Assembly (NCBI RefSeq): GCF_000280905.1
Contig: NZ_ALAP01000102.1
Span: 1 to 36,617, forward strand
Reading direction: 5' to 3'
Origin: Streptomyces sp. AA1529
GTDB taxonomy: Bacteria > Actinomycetota > Actinomycetes > Streptomycetales > Streptomycetaceae
Length of the DNA: 36,617 nucleotides
Shown here: piece after piece, positions 31,326 to 36,617 of the stretch
How the letters are laid out: each line of letters starts with the position of its first letter
Numbering within the stretch: position 1 is the stretch's first letter
Translations under genes and position numbers: made by a program
Notes under the pieces: model-generated
What the model saw: the letters and a program-made list of their open reading frames with translations, nothing else
Databases searched by the model: none
Told to the model about the DNA's origin: nothing

Positions 31326-33704
31326 ATGGTGTCCCCCAGACGCGGGAGAACCCCGCTCAGACGCGGGAGAGCCGCGCTCTCCGCGGTCGCGGCCGCGACC
31401 GCGGCGCTGCTGCTCGGCGGTCTCACCGCCCCCGCGGCAGCCGCACCGCACGCCGCACCCCCCTCCGGTACCGACTCCGCGTCCGCGCCGGCCGGCGCGG
31501 ACGAGTCCTGCCGTCCCGACGGCCTCTACTCCACACCGGGCGTCGACGTCCCGTACTGCTCGGTCTACGACGGCAACGGGCGCGAGAAGATGGGCAGCGA
31601 CCATCAGCGCCGCGTCATCGGCTACTTCAGCAGCTGGCGCACGGGCAAGGACGGCAAGCCGGCGTATCTCGTCGACGACATCCCATGGGACAAGGTCACC
31701 CACCTCAACTACGCCTTCGCGCACGTCGGCGGCGACGACCGGATCTCGGTCGGCGCCGACAACGCGGACAACCCGGCCACCGGAATGACCTGGCCCGGCG
31801 TCCCGGGAGCCGAGATGGATCCCGCGTACTCCTACAAGGGCCACTTCAACCTGCTCAACAAGTTCAAGAAGCAGCACCCGAACGTGAAGACCATGATCTC
31901 CGTCGGCGGTTGGGCGGAGAGCGGCGGCTACCTCGGCGACGACGGGGAGCGGGTGGCCTCGGGCGGGTTCTACAAGATGGCCACGAACTCCGACGGCTCG
32001 GTGAACCGCACCGGCATCGAGACGTTCGCCGACTCCGCGGTGGACTTCGTCCGCACCTACGGCTTCAACGGCGTCGACATCGACTACGAGTACGCCACCA
32101 GCATGAAGGACGCGGGCAACCCGCTGGACTGGTCGCTGGCCAACCCGCGGCGCGCGGGCCTGGTGAAGGGCTACGACGCGCTGATGAAGACGCTGCGCCA
32201 GAAGCTCGACCGGGCCGGGGCCGAGGACGGGCGGCACTACCTGCTCACCGCCGCCGCACCGGCCTCCGGATGGCTGCTGCGCGGCATGGAGACGTACCAG
32301 ATGCAGAAGTACCTGGACTACGTCAACATCATGTCCTACGACCTGCACGGCGCCTGGAACAAGTACGTCGGTCCGAACGCCTCGCTCTTCGACGACGGGA
32401 AGGACGGCGAACTGGCCGCCGCCGGGGTCTACAACACCTCGCAGTACGGCGGCATCGGCTATCTGAACACCGACTGGGCGTACCACTACTTCCGCGGATC
32501 GATGCCCGCGGGCCGCATCAACATCGGACTGCCCTACTACACCCGCGGGCACAAGAACGTGCAGGGCGGCACGGACGGGCTCTGGGGCACCGCGCCCTCG
32601 TCCGACTGCCCCGCCGGGTCCGGGCTCAGCACATGCGGAGACGGCGCCGTCGGCATCGACAACCTGTGGCACGACAAGGACACGGACGGGGAGGAGTCCC
32701 CCGCGGGGTCGAACCCGATGTGGCACGCCAAGAACCTGGAGAAGGGCGTCGTCGGTGACTATGTGACCGACTACGGCTTCCCCGCCGACACCTCCCTGGA
32801 GGGCACCTACACCCGGCACTACGACTCGACGCTCGTGGCGCCCTGGCTGTGGAACGAGAAGAAGAAGGTCTTCCTCTCCACCGAGGACGAGCAGTCGGTC
32901 GCGGCGAAGGCCGACTACGTGGTGGACCGCGGCCTGGGCGGCACGATGGTCTGGGAACTGGCGGGCGACTACGGCTGGAACGGCGAGAAGGGCCAGTACG
33001 AGAGCGGCGACACGCTCACGACCGTCATGTACGACGCGTTCAAGTCCGCCGCCCCGTACGGTGCGCGGCGGGCCGGCACCGACCTGCCCACCGACGCCGT
33101 CGACATCGACGTCTCCTTCGGGGACTTCCCGCTGGGCGACTCCAACTACCCCATCAGCCCGAAGCTGACGATCACCAACAACACCGGGAGCACGCTGCCG
33201 GGTGGAACCGAGTTCCAGTTCGACTACGGCACCTCCGCCCCGGACAACGCCAAGGACCAGTCCGGCTTCGGCGCGAAGGTGATCAAGAGCGGCCACAGCG
33301 GGCCCAACAAGGGCGGACTCGACGGCGACTTCCAGCGGGTCTCACTGAAGGTTCCGGGCTGGCAGTCCGTGCCGCCCGGCGGCTCGATCTCGCTCGACTT
33401 CGTCTACTACCTGCCCGTCTCGACCCCGTCCAACTGGACGGTGACCATCGACGGCACGACCTACGGGCTCACCGGGGACCTGAGGCGCGGTACCACCGTG
33501 GTGGAACCCGGCTCCGGCGATCCGGGCGATCCCGGGGAGCCCGGCGAGTGCTCCGGCGACGCGTGGGCGGCCTCCACCGTCTACCACGGCGGTGACGTGG
33601 TGGCGCACGACGGCCACACCTGGAAGGCCAAGTGGTGGACGCAGGGCGACGAGCCCGGCACAGGCGGGGGAGGAGGCGTCTGGGAGGACCTCGGCTCCTG
33701 CTGA
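31326..33704 (+). CDS. Secreted family 18 chitinase with C-terminal chitin-binding domain
   Basis: A 792-residue secreted GH18 chitinase. A signal peptide (basic MVSPRRGRTPLRRGR, hydrophobic core, cleavage near APAAAA) is followed by the catalytic barrel from about residue 95 (RVIGYFSSWRTG). ISVGGWAE is present, and FNGVDIDYEY (247-256) gives catalytic E255; the first Asp of DxxDxDxE is Asn here. The NIMSYDLHG and MVWELAGDYG strands are typical. Residues about 590-720 form a beta-rich module of the cellulose/chitin-binding type (SPKLTITNNTGSTLPGGTEF). A Gly/Pro linker precedes a CBM5/12 domain (WAASTVYHGGDVVAHDG, then TWKAKWWTQGDEPG). ATG 31326 has AGGAGGA five bases upstream. Expression is predicted to be DasR-controlled. 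Confidence 0.94.
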   Translation: MVSPRRGRTPLRRGRAALSAVAAATAALLLGGLTAPAAAAPHAAPPSGTDSASAPAGADESCRPDGLYSTPGVDVPYCSVYDGNGREKMGSDHQRRVIGYFSSWRTGKDGKPAYLVDDIPWDKVTHLNYAFAHVGGDDRISVGADNADNPATGMTWPGVPGAEMDPAYSYKGHFNLLNKFKKQHPNVKTMISVGGWAESGGYLGDDGERVASGGFYKMATNSDGSVNRTGIETFADSAVDFVRTYGFNGVDIDYEYATSMKDAGNPLDWSLANPRRAGLVKGYDALMKTLRQKLDRAGAEDGRHYLLTAAAPASGWLLRGMETYQMQKYLDYVNIMSYDLHGAWNKYVGPNASLFDDGKDGELAAAGVYNTSQYGGIGYLNTDWAYHYFRGSMPAGRINIGLPYYTRGHKNVQGGTDGLWGTAPSSDCPAGSGLSTCGDGAVGIDNLWHDKDTDGEESPAGSNPMWHAKNLEKGVVGDYVTDYGFPADTSLEGTYTRHYDSTLVAPWLWNEKKKVFLSTEDEQSVAAKADYVVDRGLGGTMVWELAGDYGWNGEKGQYESGDTLTTVMYDAFKSAAPYGARRAGTDLPTDAVDIDVSFGDFPLGDSNYPISPKLTITNNTGSTLPGGTEFQFDYGTSAPDNAKDQSGFGAKVIKSGHSGPNKGGLDGDFQRVSLKVPGWQSVPPGGSISLDFVYYLPVSTPSNWTVTIDGTTYGLTGDLRRGTTVVEPGSGDPGDPGEPGECSGDAWAASTVYHGGDVVAHDGHTWKAKWWTQGDEPGTGGGGGVWEDLGSC

Positions 33705-34055
33705 GCCGAACGCCGCTCCCGGCCGTCGGCGGCGGACGGCTCCCCGTCCGCCGCCGACGGCGCTCCGGCGCCCGCCGCTGTGCCGGGGCGCCGCCCGGCG
33801 GTACGGACCGCCGCGTGGCGAGGGCCCGGGGCCGGGCGCCGAGGTTTCGCACGCCACGTCCTGGTGACCCCGGAAGGCGGCGGACACCCGGCCCGGACAC
33901 CGGGCGTGTGACGTGGCCCGGCGGCCACGGAGGACCGCGGGAGGCAGCGGACGGCCGCACCCCGCTCTCCGCCGCCGACGGCGGGCCGCGCACCCGCCGT
34001 CGGAACGGCCCGCCGGACGCGGAGGAGGTCCGATCCGCCGCGGAAGGAGACCCTG
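33705..34055. other. Gap between chitinase and OsmC genes
   Basis: Apart from the terminator, these 351 bases hold a second hairpin (CCGACGGCGGG 33975-33985 with CCCGCCGTCGG 33993-34003, 7-base loop) sharing sequence with the terminator. Open frames crossing the gap lack coding character. Confidence 0.5.
33722..33761 (+). terminator. Very strong terminator after the chitinase gene
   Basis: A perfect 18-bp stem with a 4-base loop CTCC begins 17 bases after the chitinase stop. Its right-arm 16-mer, TCCGCCGCCGACGGCG, is repeated exactly at 33968-33983 in the same gap. Confidence 0.8.
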
Positions 34056-34478
34056 ATGTCGCACCACACGCTCCACACCACCGCGGCCTACTCGGTGAAG
34101 GGCGACGCTTCCTCGCCGGACGGCGACCGGGTGCACGTGGAAGAGGGCGGAAGGGAACTGCCGGTGGCCGCCCCTCCCGGCCCGCAGGCTGCCCACGACG
34201 GGACGGAATGGAGCCCGGAGCAGCTCTACGCCGCCGCGGTGGCGTCCTGCCTGCATCAGACACTGGGCGTGGTCGGCAGCGAGACGGGCGCCGACCTGAG
34301 CGGCAGCCGGGTGCGCGCGGAGGTGGCCCTCGGCCACGAAGGCGCGCTGCGCTACTCCTTCACCACCCGCGCCGAGGTCGCGCTCCCGAACGTCGATCCG
34401 CGGGCACGGAACGGCCTCGTGCGGGAGGCGATGCGCTCCTGCCCGGTGTCGGCGGAGGTCGAACTCGTCGACCCCTGA
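34056..34478 (+). CDS. OsmC/Ohr family protein (second copy)
   Basis: A 140-residue OsmC-fold protein with both catalytic cysteines: C65 in YAAAVASCLHQTL and C129 in AMRSCPVSAEV. It has EWSPEQLYAAA and the central VRAEVALGHEGALRYSFTTRAEV strands. The N-terminal 50 residues are charged and differ from the Ohr at 8374-8787, with which it shares the general Ohr layout but low overall identity by eye. ATG 34056 has GGAAGGAG six bases upstream. No regulator lies next to it. Peroxide reduction is the likely role. Confidence 0.88.
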   Translation: MSHHTLHTTAAYSVKGDASSPDGDRVHVEEGGRELPVAAPPGPQAAHDGTEWSPEQLYAAAVASCLHQTLGVVGSETGADLSGSRVRAEVALGHEGALRYSFTTRAEVALPNVDPRARNGLVREAMRSCPVSAEVELVDP

Positions 34479-34512
34479 CATCCGCGCCCCGGCCGGTTGC
34501 CGACGGCGCCCC

Positions 34513-34527
34513 GGCGGCCTCGCCGCC
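34513..34527. terminator. Weak hairpin between OsmC and LmeA-like genes
   Basis: GGCGGC-CTC-GCCGCC forms a short stem in the 96-base gap between convergent genes, with a further GC-rich palindrome (GCCCGG-GCC-CCGGGC) about 30 bases on. Either could serve as a shared terminator. Confidence 0.35.
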
Positions 34528-34574
34528 GCACTCGGACGCTCCGTCGCCCGGGCCCCGGGCACGTGTCCGCTCGG

Positions 34575-35297
34575 CTACGCCTTCGCGCCGCCGGAGGAGC
34601 GCAGCATGCCGGGGGAGAGGTCGAAGCTGAGCGCGAGCCCCTTCTCGGCCGCCTCGGCACCGGTGAGCCGGACGCCTTCGGGCAGCTCGTCCTGCAGGCC
34701 GACGGTGCGCGGACCGAGCTGGTCGGCGAACCCGTCCATGCCGGGCAGCGAGGTCAGCGTGTCGATCCGCAGCTGCTGACCCATGACGCGCACGCTCTTC
34801 GGGGTGATGGTCAGGCCCCCGTCCGGAGAGGCGGAGACCGTGTTCAGCACGGTGACCGGGATCCCGAGACCGCCCACGGGGCCCGAGAGCGTGAGGTGGC
34901 TGCCATCCGTGCCGGGCTTCATGTCCCGCACCGGCTCGGGCAGCTGCTCGGCCAGTTCGTCGTAACCCACCGTGACGGTGGCCGACCCCGAGTGCGCGCT
35001 GCCGTCGGTGGACACGCCGTGCAGGGCCGCGTCCACGGCGAAGGACGTCCCCTCGCGCCGGACCTCGTCCGCGCTGATGTGCACGGTCCCCACCCGGCCG
35101 GTCAGGGTCTTCAACCCGGCCAGCGGGTCCGTGAGCTCGGCGTGCACGCCGCTGGCCGAGTCGCCGAGCTCGGCGCGGACGGCCTCGGTGGCGCGCTGCT
35201 GCGCCTCGTGTTCGACGAACGCGTTGGCACCCCCGCCCGCGGCGACGACGGCAGCGAGCGCGGAGACGGTGACGAGAACGGTACGGCGGGTGTTCAT
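34575..35297 (-). CDS. LmeA-like (DUF2993) phospholipid-binding protein
   Basis: A 240-residue exported or membrane-anchored DUF2993 protein. An N-terminal hydrophobic segment (VLVTVSALAAVVAAGG) is followed by a helix (HEAQQRATEAVRAELG) and repeated beta-rich units such as VHISADEVRREGTSFAVDAALHGV, VTVGYDELAEQLP and LTLSGPVGGLGIPVTVLN. In mycobacteria the relative LmeA binds phosphoinositides and supports mannan/lipid growth in the envelope; the substrate here is not known. ATG 35297 has AGGGAG ten bases upstream. It stands alone. Confidence 0.85.
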   Translation of the reverse strand: MNTRRTVLVTVSALAAVVAAGGGANAFVEHEAQQRATEAVRAELGDSASGVHAELTDPLAGLKTLTGRVGTVHISADEVRREGTSFAVDAALHGVSTDGSAHSGSATVTVGYDELAEQLPEPVRDMKPGTDGSHLTLSGPVGGLGIPVTVLNTVSASPDGGLTITPKSVRVMGQQLRIDTLTSLPGMDGFADQLGPRTVGLQDELPEGVRLTGAEAAEKGLALSFDLSPGMLRSSGGAKA

Positions 35298-36019
35298 GGG
35301 GGTGGTACTCCCTGTCTGGGACGCGGCGCCGGGACGGTGGCGCCGGGGCACCGCTCGGGCCCGGGGACAGAGCCTCGACCGGTGCGCGCCGGGCGGGCGC
35401 CCGGCGGTACGTGTGGGGGGTGGGGGGGATGGCGGCGGTGGCCGACCGCGTCGTCGGTGTCGGCTTCCGGACCGGGCTGCTGCGGGGGTGCCGATGGCAC
35501 GGCCCGGCCGGGCGCCGGAGCGCCGGGCCCTCCGGACCGGCGTTTCCGCCAGGTGCCGGCTTCCGGGTCCGCAACGGGTGGCTGCCGGAGCGGTGAGAGC
35601 ACTTTTGGTGGAGTATGCCATGACATCCCGTCCGCACCGTGCGCCCTGTGGCACACCGCACGGCCCCGCACCGCTGTGCGCCGGGACCCGCACGGAGCGT
35701 GGCACGTGTGTCCTCCCGGCCGGTGCTGCCCGTGCCCGTGCCGCGGCGGTTCGGTGCGCGACAGGAGTGTCGGCACCCCGTTCGCGTCCCGCCGCCGCGG
35801 GCAAGGTGGAGCGCTCTCCGGCGGCGTGCCGAAGGAGCGGCCTCGGGCGGTGTGTGCCGCGATGCGCTGGGGATGCCGGGTTTGGAACCGCGCGCTAGCT
35901 CATTGGGATGGCGCTTGGGGGAGGCTCTCGACGCCGCCGTCGAGCAAAAGCAATGATTTGCGCATCAGTTGCACCTTGCATCGGTATTCCGGTGCATTTC
36001 GGTGAAGGAGCAGTGTGCG
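35298..36019. other. Long gap before the lectin gene
   Basis: These 722 bases hold no convincing gene. A G-rich run at 35415-35428 (six G, T, seven G) could form a quadruplex or regulatory patch. A 92-residue frame at 35620-35898 has a decent ribosome site (GGTGGAG) but a Cys/Arg-rich, low-bias product, so it is not annotated as a gene. Just before the lectin gene the sequence becomes AT-richer (35945-36010), probably its promoter and leader. Confidence 0.45.
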
Positions 36020-36502
36020 ATGAACATGCGCGGAGCGGTGTGCGCGGTGGCGGCGGCTTTGGCCTTCGTGGGTGCGGGGAGCGCGCAGGCGGCCACCCCG
36101 TCGAGTCCGGGAGTCTCGGCCGCGCCGGTCCGGGCGGCCGAACGGGCCGCGGTCGGGCGGGTCATGAGCGACCACATCATCCGGCCGCGGGCGACCATCT
36201 GCAAGAACCAGGCGTGGACCTCGGGCAACGGCCGGGCCGTTCTGCGGATGCAGCAGGACGGCAACTTCGTCCTGTACAAGGACGGCCGTGCCGTCTGGCA
36301 GGCGCCGCACACCTGGAGCCGCGGCAACTGCGCCGTCTTCCAGGAGGACGGCAACTTCGTCGTCTACGACAGCGCCGGAAAGCCGGTCTGGGCGGCCGGC
36401 ACCTGGCACAAGGGCGCCTACCTCGCCATCCAGGACGACGGCAACGTCGTCGTCTACAACAGCGCCCGGCGGCCGGTCTGGGCGACCAACACCGGCGACT
36501 GA
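36020..36502 (+). CDS. Secreted bulb-type mannose-binding lectin (B-lectin)
   Basis: A 160-residue secreted lectin. A signal peptide (MNMRGAVCAVAAALAFVG, cleavage after SAQA) precedes a B-lectin domain with three copies of the mannose-site pattern QxDxNxVxY: MQQDGNFVLY (77-86), FQEDGNFVVY (107-116), IQDDGNVVVY (137-146). C61 and C104 may form a disulfide. Such lectins in actinomycetes are single-domain secreted proteins that bind mannose-type glycans. ATG 36020 has GAAGGAG nine bases upstream. The three repeats look intact, so binding is likely. An exceptionally strong hairpin follows. Confidence 0.93.
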   Translation: MNMRGAVCAVAAALAFVGAGSAQAATPSSPGVSAAPVRAAERAAVGRVMSDHIIRPRATICKNQAWTSGNGRAVLRMQQDGNFVLYKDGRAVWQAPHTWSRGNCAVFQEDGNFVVYDSAGKPVWAAGTWHKGAYLAIQDDGNVVVYNSARRPVWATNTGD

Positions 36503-36510
36503 CGCCGTCG

Positions 36511-36547
36511 CCCGGCCGTTCCCCGCGGTGCGCGGGGAACGGCCGGG
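36511..36547. terminator. Very strong bidirectional terminator after the lectin gene
   Basis: A perfect 17-bp stem (arms 36511-36527 and 36531-36547) with the loop GTG starts nine bases after the lectin stop. It would serve both the lectin gene and the gene entering from the right edge. Confidence 0.8.
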
Positions 36548-36572
36548 GCCCGTAGCGCGCCCGGCGCCCGCC

Positions 36573-36617
36573 TCACCTGGCCGGTTCGTCCGCCGGCTCG
36601 TCGGGTGCCGCCGACGG
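36573..36617 (-). CDS. Possible C-terminal end of a gene entering from the right
   Basis: On the minus strand a frame from the window edge reads PSAAPDEPADEPAR then stop (36575-36573), with strong G/C third positions. Such Pro/Asp/Glu-rich tails are common at the ends of Streptomyces proteins. With only 14 codons visible, no family can be given. Confidence 0.35.
   Translation of the reverse strand, partial: PSAAPDEPADEPAR

Noticed and set aside
35620..35898. 92-residue open frame with a good ribosome site
   Set aside because: The product is Cys/Arg-rich, third-position G/C bias is modest and no family features are seen; treated as chance.
35890..35945. tRNA-like D-arm sequence TAGCTCATTGGGATGGCGC
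   Set aside because: The segment resembles a tRNA D-arm, but no matching acceptor stem, anticodon stem or TTCGA arm follows in a tRNA-length window.

Overview
The window looks like part of a Streptomyces (or close actinomycete) chromosome. It is uniformly very GC-rich with strong G/C third-position codon bias, uses GTG (and one TTG) starts freely, and carries Streptomyces hallmarks: a fused SecDF, a conservon (cvnABCD plus a CYP157-type P450), a secreted GH18 chitinase behind a near-consensus DasR box, and rare TTA leucine codons confined to two neighbouring genes. No rRNA, tRNA, CRISPR array, transposase or phage gene was seen.

Layout. (1) 124-7253, forward: SecDF export motor, class I CPD photolyase, an FeS-type cryptochrome/photolyase, and a PLP glutamate decarboxylase. 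(2) 7321-8847: a peroxide-response island, with an ABM-fold monooxygenase and OhrR reading left and Ohr reading right, around a perfect OhrR palindrome inside the ohr promoter; strong hairpins flank it. (3) 8865-12916: a large secreted penicillin-acylase-type Ntn hydrolase and a divergent TetR regulator. (4) 13010-15364: an M56 metallopeptidase/BlaI pair with a BlaI-like palindrome and a divergent membrane protein. (5) 15427-18959: alpha/beta hydrolase, NCS1 nucleobase permease, a doubtful small ORF and a nucleoside/nucleobase deaminase. (6) 19104-20872: two translationally coupled ATP-grasp enzymes with ITPK-like metal-binding motifs. (7) 21095-22070: HxlR regulator divergent from an AhpD/CMD-type protein. 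(8) 22255-26160: a truncated SDR remnant, an MFS exporter (TTA codon 13) and an unrecognised 550-residue protein (TTA codon 104) with an NDxxDxxxD motif and two Cys clusters. (9) 26871-31154: the conservon, transcribed away from (8), ending in a P450 that lacks the ExxR arginine. (10) 31194-36617: GH18 chitinase with DasR/chi-type control sites, an OsmC/Ohr protein, an LmeA-like lipid-binding protein, a secreted B-lectin and the edge of another gene.

How the parts may work together. The oxidative and light-damage functions (two photolyases, OhrR/Ohr, a second OsmC protein, AhpD/CMD) are scattered rather than one operon. The most intriguing segment is 22255-31154: two TTA-containing (hence probably bldA-dependent) genes, an exporter and a novel putative enzyme, beside a GTPase-signalling conservon with an atypical P450. 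This could be a small, developmentally controlled metabolite or signalling locus, but the chemistry is not determined by the sequence alone. The tandem ATP-grasp pair is the second candidate for undescribed biochemistry.
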